This document shows positions 35,524-46,222 of a DNA stretch of 64,000 nucleotides, one piece after another. The notes below the pieces were generated by a model. It did not search any database. It saw only the letters and a program-made list of their open reading frames with translations, and was not told where the DNA came from. The stretch comes from Mercenaria mercenaria. Lineage: Eukaryota > Mollusca > Bivalvia > Venerida > Veneridae. The translations under genes were made by a program, and so were the position numbers. Where the stretch lies: positions 60,866,001 to 60,930,000 of the forward strand of contig NC_069366.1 of NCBI RefSeq assembly GCF_021730395.1. Direction: 5' to 3'. The stretch's first letter is position 1, and every line of letters starts with the position of its first letter.

Positions 35524-35584
35524 CTGAAACCACGGGTCCAGCAATATAGACATAACTAACAGCAAAAAGAAACGTAAAAAGCAT
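35524..35584 (-). CDS. Candidate orphan first exon encoding a signal peptide
   Basis: The ATG at 35584 opens MLFTFLFAVSYVYIAG..., 20 codons plus one base, ending CAG|GTAAAA at 35524. It is strongly hydrophobic, as expected for a secretory signal. The phase (1) matches the acceptor phase of the PAN exon in copies A-D. A TATAAGG box lies about 75 bases upstream. No intact downstream exon follows on this strand: copy D's PAN exon, 2.1 kb away, is broken. It could be the start of a decayed gene, or chance. Confidence 0.35.
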
Positions 35585-35654
35585 TTTGCAATAATCCTAC
35601 ATAAGTTTCACGCCTGAGATATTTCCTACGAATGCGGAATGTGTAAGATACCCG

Positions 35655-35661
35655 CCTTATA
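35655..35661 (-). promoter_or_regulatory. TATA-like box upstream of the orphan exon
   Basis: The minus strand reads CTATAAGGCGGG, about 75 bases before the ATG at 35584. This spacing fits a core promoter with a short leader. Confidence 0.35.
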
Positions 35662-35689
35662 GATAGATCAGATCTACACCTCGTTTGAA

Positions 35690-36267
35690 AACAACAAACA
35701 GAAAAATATCTCATTTTAAAATACCACATATTTTATGTAATATACAATTGTAATAGATACGTTGTTTTGTTGTTGGGGAATAGCAAAAAGTCAGTTTATG
35801 GTTTTTGATGTTTATTAATATAATATATCCAGAATAAAATTTAAGATGTTGTCAGGTTTAAAGATCCTAGCAAACTGATACAGAAATACAGAGGTACAGA
35901 AATATAATTGTTTCAGCAATTACAAAGGCAGCATTCAATGACATATCAAAGAAACAAACATATTGAATCAAATGATTTTACAGTAAATGATACATGTCAA
36001 TCAACATGGAAAATAAGAGACTTTGAAGAACTAACTATAAAACTGAATGGAGAGATATAGTAACAAGATTCTAATGACAAATGCCAGTCACTGGCCTTCC
36101 TTACCTCTTTGAAGTTTGAGACCACCCAAATATACAAAATGTACATGTAAAAATATAGATGTGAATATCACATATATAACACAATAAATGTATACTGTCT
36201 ACAAATGATTTCACTATTCTAACAGCAGTGCTCTATCGAGCGAAGATCCCTGACTATGTGTAGCGAA
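35690..36267. other. Spacer, nothing recognised
   Basis: AT-rich sequence without a supported feature before the palindromic element nest. Confidence 0.35.
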
Positions 36268-36313
36268 AAATAAACATATGAGCCGCGCCATGAAAAATAC
36301 AACACAGTGCGTT
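36268..36313. mobile_element. Left piece of a split palindromic MITE
   Basis: ATATGAGCCGCGCCATGAAAA and CAACACAGTGCGTTT are the inverted counterpart of GCACTATGTTGGTTTTCTCATGG at 41087-41110. The piece breaks at GCGTTT, and the right piece resumes at TTTGCGACCAGC (40937). The element cluster 36314-40935 apparently inserted here. Confidence 0.6.
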
Positions 36314-37073
36314 TTAATAGGGCGGAAAATAAGGTATCTGCTGTCAAAATAGTGCAAATGATGATACAAGCATGAAACTTTCAGGAATTGTTAACTAGAC
36401 GATAGTAACTTCAAAAGTGAAGTGGGCCCTCAATTATCTCTGCTCATTCAAGATGGCCGCCATTTTCAAAATGGTCGCCATTAAGTGCTTTAAGTATGTT
36501 TTATTATAAGTAAAAGCAAAGCAGGAACACTCGATATTATGGACAACTATTATTAAAACTTAATATTTAAAGACACTGAGTGTCTAGAAAAAGCTTGTTT
36601 TAAATATAAAAAGATAAAAATGGTAGTCAGTGGAAAAATTTGGTTAGTTTTGAAAGAGAGGCATAGGAAATACAGGTGTGACTTCCTAAATGATAACCTT
36701 TTTATCATTAACATTACAAATGTTAACTTACCAGTGTTTTTGTGTCACATTATAGAGCTAATGTCCTGTTATATTTTCAAGCTTTTCTACAAGTTTATGT
36801 TTAAATAGCAAATGTACGTATGTATTGACTGTTTCAAGTTGAAAACGAAATCCCACTCTTTTTGAGGTAAGTAAACTTATGCAAGTATCAAAAAAGTAAT
36901 TACTACCCTTAAAAGTTTAAAAAGTAGTAGCCCTTTTATAATACTACGCACTTTGCAAGTTATTTCAGAAAAAGTTACTTCCCTATATATGCCAATTTCA
37001 TTTGTAATTCAATTTAGCAGACGAAGTTTCTTTTGTGACTGTGCACAGTAGATTCCATATTTTCCGCCCCACT
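36314..37073. mobile_element. ~760-bp non-autonomous DNA element A
   Basis: The left end GGGCGGAAAATAAGGTATCTG and right end CAGTAGATTCCATATTTTCCGCCC form a ~25-bp imperfect inverted repeat. The first 170 bp are related to the termini of element B, including the CAAGATGGCCGCCATTTTCA block at about 36450-36470. No coding region is seen. Confidence 0.6.
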
Positions 37074-37248
37074 GGGGCGGGAATTCCAAAAATAGTGCAA
37101 ATGACAATAAAAGCATGAAACTTTCAGGAAATAATAACTAGACCATGGGAACTTCAAAAGATAAGTGGGCCCTTAATTATCTCTGCTCAATCAAGATGGC
37201 CGCCACTTTCAAAATGGCCGCCTAAAATTAGTCTACAAGAATACATAA

Positions 37249-37306
37249 CCCGCCGTTACATGACTGAAATACTTTTGAAGAACGGCGTTAAACCCAAAAC
37301 AAACAA
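37249..37306. mobile_element. SINE 3'-end insertion with 14-bp target duplication
   Basis: The body CCCGCCGTTACATGACTGAA..GGCGTTAAACCCAAAAC is the same 3' end as the SINE at 47842-48122. It is flanked by ACAAGAATACATAA at 37235-37248 and 37307-37320. The opposite arm of element B (near 40762-40780) keeps the unoccupied site, so the SINE arrived after the arms were formed. Confidence 0.9.
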
Positions 37307-37345
37307 ACAAGAATACATAAGATTGAAAAAAAAAGCTACCAGGGA

Positions 37346-37360
37346 GGGGGGGGGGGGGGC
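37346..37360. repeat. Poly-G run
   Basis: An almost pure G run (GAGGGGGGGGGGGGGGG type) in the left arm of element B. It is absent from the right arm. Confidence 0.85.
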
Positions 37361-38428
37361 TTGTTGCATTTATATTTATCTAATATGGCTTTAATTCTTT
37401 GAGAACTCCCAATAGTAAATATTTAAACTGTTTCAGGTAATGTAAACAAGATGGTGACCATTTCAAATGGTTCAATTGTTGTCATAATGCTCTCTTACCA
37501 TCAGCCGTTGTTTATCGCAGAATATACAGAGCTTGATTTCATTTCCTTCTTTGTTTAACTGGAAACCAAACCGAGTCATATTAGAATTGATAATAATGAT
37601 GTTATTTGTAATGATGACGGCAGTTTTCAAAATGGCTGACCTAATGAAGTCCAAATCATAAGTAAAATTTTCATCTAATCTTCATTAATCTATTTATCAA
37701 AGGTCTGTCAATACATTTCACATTAATTTATTGGTAATATCAATATCATAAGCAGTTTATACAAATGGATAATATTTATATATGAAAAATATATACATAT
37801 ATCTGATATCTACATATATCTGAATGTATTTTATTTGATGTTATATTATGAAGAGGTGCAATATATTTATATATATTTTGATTAGAAGATACCTGATTTG
37901 TGTCCATGTAAATTGTCAAATCTTGAAATTGTTACTAATGAAGACTTAAACATGTAATTCTGCTATTCTGATACATTTTACCATTTAATCGTTGAATTAA
38001 CCTAGCAGTTACACGAGCATAGCAAAGTGCAAGCTAAATTCACCCTGAAGCAGCTACAGGTTCTAGAGGCGCATGCTTTTTTCTGACAGCCACACTTCTG
38101 AAGTTCTTGACAAGATGCTGAAACTACTCGCAGAACGGTTTTATTTGTTCGTTATCTAGACATTCCCGACCACATTCCACAACATCTGGCAGAACTGGTA
38201 TAGCTGACATTTATTGTGCAGCCTGATATGCAGCACGCTTTGAATGTTGATGCAACGCATCTTGAGTTGGTGGAATCCTATCATATGGCCTTTGTTTCTT
38301 GGCAAAAAAGATCAAGTCTAGCCTGATTAACATTAACACATGAACTAGATCTGTCATATAAAAGTACTACAAACTGCTTAAGAATGTCCGTATTTTCAAT
38401 GGTAATGGCCTTTGGTCTGTTGGATAAT

Positions 38429-38680
38429 CTACAATTGTGTTTGTAGCGTCTTAATACACACACCACGTGTTCCACGCTGACAATTTTCCTTTACCGCTGA
38501 AGGAAGAAACCGTTTCACATCCTGTGAATGCATGGAAAAATGGAAGACCAAACGCTTTTTATCAGATTTACACACAATATCAGGTATTGGAACCCATCTA
38601 AAGTGCTTGCCATGACCAAATGAGATCCAAAGTTCTTTTAAATTGGGTTTTCTAAAGCAGGAAATAGCAAGAACAACAAT
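38429..38680 (-). pseudogene. Unrecognised transposon-type protein, left-arm copy
   Basis: The minus frame reads NLKELWISFGHGKHFRWVPI, mirroring the right-arm copy. I recall similar stretches in many uncharacterised cnidarian and molluscan proteins, often followed by a FHAFTGC-like motif, but I cannot name a domain. Presence in both arms of an inverted repeat marks it as element cargo, not a host gene. It is broken. Confidence 0.5.
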
Positions 38681-38707
38681 CATAATTAAAAGTACTGACA
38701 CAGAGGT

Positions 38708-39003
38708 TGTTGTTCTAGCTATTTTCTGCTTTAGTAAACCCAATTTAGAAGAACTTTGGATCTCATTTGGGCATGGCAAACACTTTCGACGGGTTCCAAT
38801 ACATGATATTGTGCGTGAACTTGATAAAAAGCGTTTGGTCTTCCATTTTTCCATGCATTCACAGGATGTGAAACGGTTTCTTCCTTCAGCGGTAAAGGAA
38901 AATTGTCAGCGTGGAACATGTGGTGCATGTATGAAGACGCTACAAACACATTTTGTAGGTTGTCCAACAGACCAGAGGCCATTATCATTGAAGATATGGA
39001 CAT
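38708..39003 (+). pseudogene. Unrecognised transposon-type protein, right-arm copy
   Basis: The plus frames show NLEELWISFGHGKHFRRVPI and, separately, FHAFTGCETVSSF. This is the same protein as in the left arm, pointing the other way. The function is unknown to me. The frame is not continuous. The sequence ends where the nested palindrome begins at about 39005. Confidence 0.5.
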
Positions 39004-39004
39004 T

Positions 39005-39808
39005 CTTAAGGTTTAGGAGTATATCACCAAAACACAGAAATATTTTATAAACGAATAACATCGTTACCAGTATTTTACCTGACCATTACATGTTCTGCCG
39101 TACTGTCCCGTACTGAAAATATTCTGAAAAAGTTGTCCCCCTTTGAAAATGAATGCCATTTGTAAAGAAATAAAAATAAACAATCGCTGAAAACTGTGTT
39201 CCACCTAGTTATGTGAAATTTCAACACTCGCACGCTATTACAAATGCATCAAAAGAAACATGTGTAACAGTTCCTTGAAAATGGTGAGTTTTTAAAAGCG
39301 CTTGACTGTCTGGAAGTGGCGCCTGTTTAAACAGTTCTTTTTTTCGGAATTCAATGCTTATATCAGTATACTGACACTTGTTTTGTAGAGTAATATAAGT
39401 AATATACACGCTATCATTACAAAAACAACAAAACAAGTGTCAGTATACTAATATAAACATTGAATTCCGAAAAAAAGACTGCCTAAATGGGACCCACTTC
39501 CGGGCAGACAAACGCCTTCAAAAACTCACCATTTTCAAAGAACTGTTACACATGTTAGTTTTGATTCATTTGCAATCGCATGCGAGTGTTGAAATCTCAC
39601 ATAATTAAGTGGAACACAGTTTTCAGCAATTGTATATTTTTATTTCTTTACAAATGGCATTCATTTTCAAAGGGGGACAACTTTTTCAGAATATTTTCAG
39701 TACGGGACAGTACGGCAGAACATGTAATGGTTAAGTTAAATATTGGTAACGATGTTATTCGTTTATAAAGTATTTCTGTGTTTTGGTGATATACTCCTAA
39801 ACCTTAAG
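39005..39808. mobile_element. 0.8-kb palindrome nested in the right arm of element B
   Basis: CTTAAGGTTTAGGAGTATATC at the left tip is matched by GATATACTCCTAAACCTTAAG at the right. Pairing continues through GTACTGTCCCGTACTG / CAGTACGGGACAGTAC and GACACTTGTTTTGT / ACAAAACAAGTGTC to a loop at about 39390-39428. Arms are about 385 bp. The left arm of element B lacks it, reading straight from CATTCTTAAGCAGTTTG. Confidence 0.8.
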
Positions 39809-40934
39809 CAGTGCTGCATATCAAGCTGGACATATATGGGCATAATAAATGTCAGTTATATCAGTCCTGCCAGATGTTGTGGAATGGGGTTGGGAATATC
39901 TAGATAACAAACAAATAAAACCGTTCTGGTTTTCAATGCTAGTAGTTTCAGCATCTTGTCAAGAACTTCAAAAGTGTGGCTGTCACAAAAAAAAAAACCA
40001 TAAGTCTCTAGATTCTGTATCTGCTTCAGGGTGAACTTGCACTTTGCTATGCTCGTGTAACTGCTAGGTTAATTCAATGATTAAAGTAAAATGTATCAGA
40101 ATAGCAGAATTACATGTTCAAGTCTTCATTAGTAACAATGTCAAGATTGTGACAATTTACATGGACACAAATCAGGTATCTTCTAATCAAGATATATATA
40201 AATATACTGCACCTCTACATAATATGACATCAAATAAAATACATTCAGATATATGCAGATATCAGATATATATTTGCATATACATGTATAAATATTATCC
40301 ATTTGTGTAAACTGCTTATGATATTGATATTACCAATACATTTAAGTGAAATTTATTGATAGACCCTTAACAAACAGATTAATGAAGATTAGATGAAAAT
40401 TTTACTTATGATTTGGACTTCATTTGGTCGGCCATTTTGAAAACTGCCATCATCATTACAAATATTATATTTATTATCAAATAATTTTAATTACAAAATG
40501 TATATATTGTTGTCAGTCTAACAACATACGTATCCTTCAGTCAATGCTCGATGATTATTAATATTTTCACATTTGTTCATTAACCATATGTATATTTCTA
40601 GTTATGGCACTGGCGGCCATTTTGAAAATGGTCACCATCTTGTTTACATTACCTGAAATAATTCAAATATTTACTCTTGGGAGTTCTCAAAGAATAAAAG
40701 CCATATTAGGCAACTATAAATGCAACAAGGCCCCCCTGGTAGCTTTATTTCAATCTTATGTATTCTTGCAGACTAATTTTAGGCGGCCATTTTGAAAATG
40801 GCGGCCATCTTGATTGAGCAGAGATAATTAAGAGCCCACTTCACTTTTGAAGTTCCTATGGTCTAGTTATCATTTCCTGAAAGTTTCATGCTTGTATCAT
40901 CATTTGCACTTTTTTTTGGAATTCCCGCCCCACT

Positions 40935-41127
40935 ATTTGCGACCAGCATGGATCCAGACCAGCCAGCGCATCCATGCCGTTCGCTAATGGTTTCTCTCAT
41001 TGCAATAGGCTTTGAAAGCGAACAGTATGGATCCTAACCAGACTGCGCGGATGTGCAGGCTGGTCTGGATCCATGCTGGTCGCAAACGCACTATGTTGGT
41101 TTTCTCATGGCGCAGCTTATATAATAA
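40935..41127. mobile_element. Right piece of a split palindromic MITE
   Basis: It begins TTTGCGACCAGCATGGATCC, has the mirrored GGATCCATGCTGGTCGCAAA at 41067-41087, and ends TTTTCTCATGGCGCAGCTTAT. It is a known type of bivalve interspersed palindrome by recollection. Its left tip is at 36268-36313. Confidence 0.7.
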
Positions 41128-43010
41128 AAACAGTTAACTTTCTTTGGATTCAAACAGGGAACAAACCTGTTTTTGTGCGACAGTGTCTTTATGATTCAAT
41201 AAGACAACTGCAAGCAAACAAGCTTTCGCGAATTACTTTACGTAGTTCATGTCACCATAACAACGTCATGCAACCTTAGAATCGGATTAAGGTAGCGACT
41301 CCATTATGAATTCGGCAAATTTCGTACTCTGCGTTTGCGATTTCGGTATTCTCCGGTTTGCGCGCGTTGAACTGCTTTATGTCCGAAGAATGCCAAATTA
41401 CCGAAAGAGAATACGTAGTCACACAGAAATTGCCGGGTTTAATTACGGGTTCACTATCTTAAGGTAAATGTCAATGCCTTATATGTAAGTTAACTTTGTG
41501 CCACTTTGGATTAATTAATAAATTTGCTGAGAAATTCAACACATGCAGCAGTTACCTTGACAATTTTCATGCATATATGTAGTGCAAAATGATAGCCTTG
41601 CACTAACAGTACACTAATCTAATACAGTAAAATGTTTTTAAAGTCCAGACCAGATGGAGCGAGCTTGTTTCTATCCGTGTCATATTTACCTCTCCGTCAT
41701 CCAGAATAAGCCACTACAAATTCATGTAAATCAATCAGCAATGAACATGTAGTCAGGCAATCAGTCACAGCCAGACATCCTCGCATACCAGAGGTCTGCC
41801 ATGGTTACCTGGATTTTGACGAACCTCTGATGCTCGCAAGGCATTGTAGTTCAACCTGGTTATCACAGCACACCTGAAGTTCCATTCCAGAAAATGAACG
41901 TGCTGGTTGGCTAAACGTGGTTTCCGACAATAATTAGACGGTTTAGACTCCAAACAATGTGTGTGATAGAATAATGTTTTCCAACGGTATGTCCGTTGTA
42001 AAAAGGGCGGGCTATGTCATAATTTGTGTGTAAATCGTTTATCTTGCCAATCCCATGTGCATTAAAACAAATGTAGTTTAAAACAGTAACCCCTATTTCA
42101 TACAAAACCAATACATATTTTAAGTGCCGTATAATCTCATAAAGTATATCGTAATATTTTGCATGGTAAGTTAAAAACACACACACACACACACACACAC
42201 AAAACAGTTTGTTTTTAACACCAGGAGGTGTAAAAGGTGGTTTGCGTTTTCAACTAACACGGAAGTTTTATTGTTTAGATAGATAACATTGTCTATTCAA
42301 AAGATTTTAGTACAGATGACATTATTTACCATGTCGCTCCAATAGTGTAATATCCAGTAACACCAAATTGCGACAATAACAGATCATTTGCTGAAAATAT
42401 AATACTGAAATGTAAGTTTCTAATCGTCATTTAAGCAGACTCTTTGAAAACTCCTTGGTTTTTCAAGATAACTGTGCGAGAAATAAAAATGCAAGTGTGT
42501 TAAATGTACCATTCATAAAGTTAATCTAATATGTGCAAAGAAAAGGTAAGCAAAAATAAAATAAATAAAAATGTAGATCTGGGGTATAAAATGGCAACTT
42601 GTTTCGGAATCATTTAAAACCACTTTTATATAACCGAATTACATCGCTTTGTTTTAGCAGGGTTTTTGATATATGGTAGCTTTTTTTAGGAAGATCCCGG
42701 ATGTCAAGCCGGGCATTGTATCAGATATGTGGGCAGGCATCCAGGTAAAAACGTTGATTTTCGTCATCCAGGTAGATGGATTCCTGATATGATGAATTCT
42801 TGCTTTACACACGCATGCTCTGTCGCAAGTGAATAGAAATAATTGTTGACGACCAATGAAAAGAAACGGCCAGTAAACATGATTTTAGAGAAGCACCCCT
42901 GATTTATATTTATTTTTCGGCTATATAAAGCATTATTAATGTGAAAATGGAATTAAACAATTTGCTACTATAATTTGCATTCATTTACTCGTATATTTTG
43001 ACTGTTGTCA
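41128..43010. other. Spacer with a (CA)n microsatellite, no gene
   Basis: A (CA)n run lies at about 42177-42200. The segment 41290-41465 has opposed motifs (AATTCGGCAAATTTCG, AATTGCCGGGTTTAATT) and may be a decayed element. Nothing codes convincingly. Confidence 0.4.
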
Positions 43011-43019
43011 TATAAACAA

Positions 43020-43640
43020 TCCTTGGTATATATGTATCATAAAATACTGATTTTTGACGGATGATTCATGGTTAGGGTGCGGGGCTTCCAAGGATGAATA
43101 ACATCTTTGATTGGTCTTCCAATTCCTGGCAGGCCTACAGACGTCGCCCATTAAAACTCTGAGTTCCCGCCATCGATACATCCTTCGTTTGTGGTACAAA
43201 AATATCTCATAGAGCTTGTTGTCAATGCCCCATTCTTGTCATTTGTACTAATCTGTTGAAGACACGGAAAACAATTCAATAAAAAGTTCCTATCCGTGTT
43301 TTAAAAAGCTGAAAACTATACGTTTCTAAATTTAATCAAACAAACATATACCCGAGAAAATATATTTGGTCACGGAGTGAAAAAAAACAACAACAATTTC
43401 TGCCACCCCATAAGAACATATAAAATAATAAGTCTGATGTTTGCTTTATAAGAAAGGAGTTCACGAGAAACGCTGTGGCGATTGAGTGGGCGGCTTATTG
43501 CGGCTTAATTTACGAAAGTGATTACTTACGCTGTTCATGAAATTTTCGAAGCTCTCTTGTTGTAAGTCCAGTTCTTCGCCACGGATTTTCCTGACATCTT
43601 CCGTTTCATCCCTCACACAAGTGTTAAAATTCAAGAGATA
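43020..43640 (-). pseudogene. Diverged fifth copy (E) of the PAN-domain gene
   Basis: At 43245-43165 the minus strand reads ISTNDKNGALTTSSMRYFCT after a CTTCAACAG acceptor, clearly exon 2. It then breaks (SEF, stop) and runs into a PAN-like tail (CRPARNWKTNQRCYSSLEAP, then HPNHESS) with no intron between. An exon-1-like end, DVRKIRGEELDLQQ..FENFMNS followed by GTAAGTAAT, lies at about 43630-43530. It is more diverged than copies A-D, so it probably derives from an older duplication. Confidence 0.65.
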
Positions 43641-44065
43641 TCTTTAAAAAAAAAGATGGTGAATGTCTTGTGACTAGGAATAATAACTCTTGCATTATAT
43701 TACACACAAGAGAGAAGACTTTCTCTACCTGGAAGACTTAAATCGATTTTATTGTAACATTATGTACTCTAGTGTTTTAATGGGATTTTTATGCAATTCA
43801 GTGAAATATTGAAATTTATCAGTGAAATAAAATTGATATTTTCACTGTTTCAAACAGTGACAATATCATTCTTATTTTTCACTGGTACGGAACTACACTT
43901 GAAATCGGAAGAATTTGAACTATAAATCATAGAAAATTAATTGAAAAATATTCTTCTGTAAAGGTATCTACATGTATGTATAAAATAATAACAGAATCAT
44001 AAATATTTACATTTTTTCATAATAAAGTGTAAAAGAAATCAGGAAACGTAATAGAACTATCCTAG
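43641..44065. other. AT-rich spacer, nothing recognised
   Basis: It contains repeated TTTCACTG / CAGTGAAA motifs near 43800-43880 but no gene. Confidence 0.35.
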
Positions 44066-44377
44066 CCCACCGGAAGTTCGTGACCATAAACAAACAACAC
44101 ATCATATATAAATAACAATAGGATAAATTTTTACAAATTTGCACTTATTTGTTAATAAAATCTATTTTCTTCCACCATTTCCGTTCATCCAAATCAGAAT
44201 GCCAGCAAATTTACACAAAATTACTTCAAAGTAGGTCACCATGTTCCGAACTGTCATAAGAATTACCTCCCTAAGTTCGTGACATTGGGAGTAGTCTCCC
44301 TTGTTAGGCCACAGTATACAAATTAAAAGTCTTTCAGTGTTTTTAGTGTATGATATAACAGTGCAAATAATTAACAA

Positions 44378-44755
44378 TTAAGCAGTAACTGTCAAACATA
44401 CAAAACTATATTTCTTTACAAAAAATATCAGAATCTGGTACTCTTCATTAGAAGAAGAGCAGTGAGGACAAAAGAATTTTTCATTTTTGTCAACATTTTT
44501 CTTGCTGGTACAGAAGCCCAGGTGAATCCAGTGTTTACATGGAACATGGTTATTTATACCATCACATTGTGCCCATTGAACAAATGTAATAGATTTCTTT
44601 TTGGCCAGTCCAGTGGGCTCAAATCTCTTACAAACACAACACAGCTCACTTTCATTTTCTTGATCTGTATCAGAATCTGAAGGTGGGTCATCATCAATTC
44701 TAATGTGGGAGGGACCAGGCTGGGGTTCAACACTCAACTTTGCATTTTTTCGCAC
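44378..44755 (-). pseudogene. C-terminal PHD/RING-like finger of the pogo-type transposase
   Basis: The frame shows CCVCKRFEPTG, QWAQCDG, PCKHWIHLGFC and FFCPHC, a C4HC3-like spacing as in PHD fingers, after an acidic serine-rich stretch (DDDPPSDSDTDQENE). Such fingers at the end of pogo-type transposases are known to me from other invertebrate elements. The upstream lysine-rich linker lies in another frame, so the link to the DDE part is broken. Confidence 0.65.
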
Positions 44756-44886
44756 ATGTTTTACCTTTCACTGATCTGCATTTTTTTTTGGCTGAAACTT
44801 TTTATGACCTTTCTGATTCAGTTCATGTAGTTTCCTAGACTCAAGTATAGATGAAGTTGTTACCTCTTTCCCAGACACAATCCTAC

Positions 44887-46222
44887 TCATAGTATTTCTT
44901 GGCTTCTGCTTTGATTTTTCACTTTTAACTTTTTCAGATTCAACTCTCTTTCCAACAGAAAATCCCCAACCATCTCCTCTCCCACTAAAATACCCGCTTC
45001 AACTGTAGCCTGGCTGTCTGTATCATCATTCTCATTACTGTCACACTGAAACACTACTGCAGGAATAAGACTGTCTCTTGCAATTGCACTTTTGTCTAAG
45101 GGAAATATTTCAGTCTTTCTGAAAGCTGCCTGAAGGTTTTTACTGGACAATGCTTTTTACATAAGCTTTACATGCAAGCTGGCAAACGTTGTATCTAGTG
45201 ATGGTAGCAGAGGTAGCACGCATAAACTTGTGACATTCATTGTTGTATATTTTCTGGAAAGGCCCAAACACTGCTACATCAAAGGGCTGGAGTATGTGTG
45301 AAGTGTGGGCAGGAAGAACAAAAATTATAATGTTATGACTCTTTGCCCACTATACCAAGGTTACTGAAACATGGGACTTGTGTCCATCCAAAAGAAGCAG
45401 AACAGGTTCACCATTACCACCAGGTAAGTACTTAAGGAAATGCTCCTCAAGATATTTCCTAAATATTGCACTGTTAGACCATCCAGATTCGCTAACTGTG
45501 CCAGCTATACCCGGAGAAGATCCTGCAAGAAGTTCAGGGAGCATGCGTTTCCCAGGGAACACATAATAAGGAGGTATAGATATGCCACCAGCATGTCCAC
45601 AGCCTAGTATGGTTATGGTTTTGCTTTTACCTGTAGTAACTGCAGGTGGGCCACTAGAATATGAGACAATATAGGGTGGTTTATGATTAGGAGAAAATCC
45701 TTTCTCATCCACATTAAATATTCTGTGTGGCTTATCAAGTAAGTCATATTTGATGAGAGTGTCAGTTAAGTTACTAAAGTATGCATTCACTGTTGTTTCA
45801 CTAGTCATTTTAGCTCTGACAATGTTCAACACTCTAGGATTAGAAACTTTTACTTCTGGCCAACGCTTGCGAAAACCATCCATTCGCCTTAATGTCAAAG
45901 GATTGTCTCTTGTTTTTTTCCCAAGACTAACGGCATACTCAGTGGCAATGTCTGTACATTCTTGCATGGTATAGCCATAACCATAGTCTGCCATAGTTTT
46001 GATATGCTTTACTATTTTTGCCTCTTCAAACATACTCAATACTGGTTCTCTCCCAGTGGTTACACACTCTGGGTCTATTTTGCCCAATACCCTGTCTCTA
46101 AGAGTCTGCTGGGGCACCCCATACATCCTACTTGCTCTGAGAACAGGTGCTCCATTATCTACAACACTTTTGTATGCATTATGCAAAGCTGAGGGCGAAT
46201 ATGCTCTGTACTTTGCCTGAAT
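44887..46222 (-). pseudogene. Pogo/Tigger-like transposase, HTH and DDE region
   Basis: A TTTTCATTCAG acceptor at about 46223 is followed by AKYRAYSPSALHNAY, the usual start of the Psq/CENP-B-type helix-turn-helix (YGVPQQTLRDR). The DDE core shows NVDEKGF (first D) and LLLLDGHKSH (second D). A TAG at 45350-45352 interrupts after SVTLV, and the frame then continues WAKSHN..LPAHTSHILQPFDVA, the usual third-acidic region. A frameshift near 45150 precedes NLQAAFRKTEIFPLDKS. At least two lesions are visible, so it is inactive. Confidence 0.8.

Larger units (their letters stand above)
37068..40933. mobile_element. 3.9-kb near-complete inverted-repeat element B
   Basis: The ends are ACTGGGGCGGGAATTCC and GGAATTCCCGCCCCACT. 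The arms pair in order from the tips (for example ATAATAACTAGACCATGGGAA / CTATGGTCTAGTTATCATTTC) to a loop of about 30 bases near 38680-38707. The left arm is about 1.6 kb. The right is about 2.2 kb because it holds a nested palindrome (39005-39808). The arms differ at many positions, so this is not a simple assembly hairpin. Near the centre, each arm encodes, pointing away from the loop, part of one unrecognised protein (NLEELWISFGHGKHFR). The protein is broken in both arms. Confidence 0.75.

Noticed and set aside
37068-40933. Assembly artefact (read-through hairpin) as the explanation of the large palindrome.
   Set aside because: The arms differ by many substitutions and carry separate insertions, which a sequencing hairpin would not produce.
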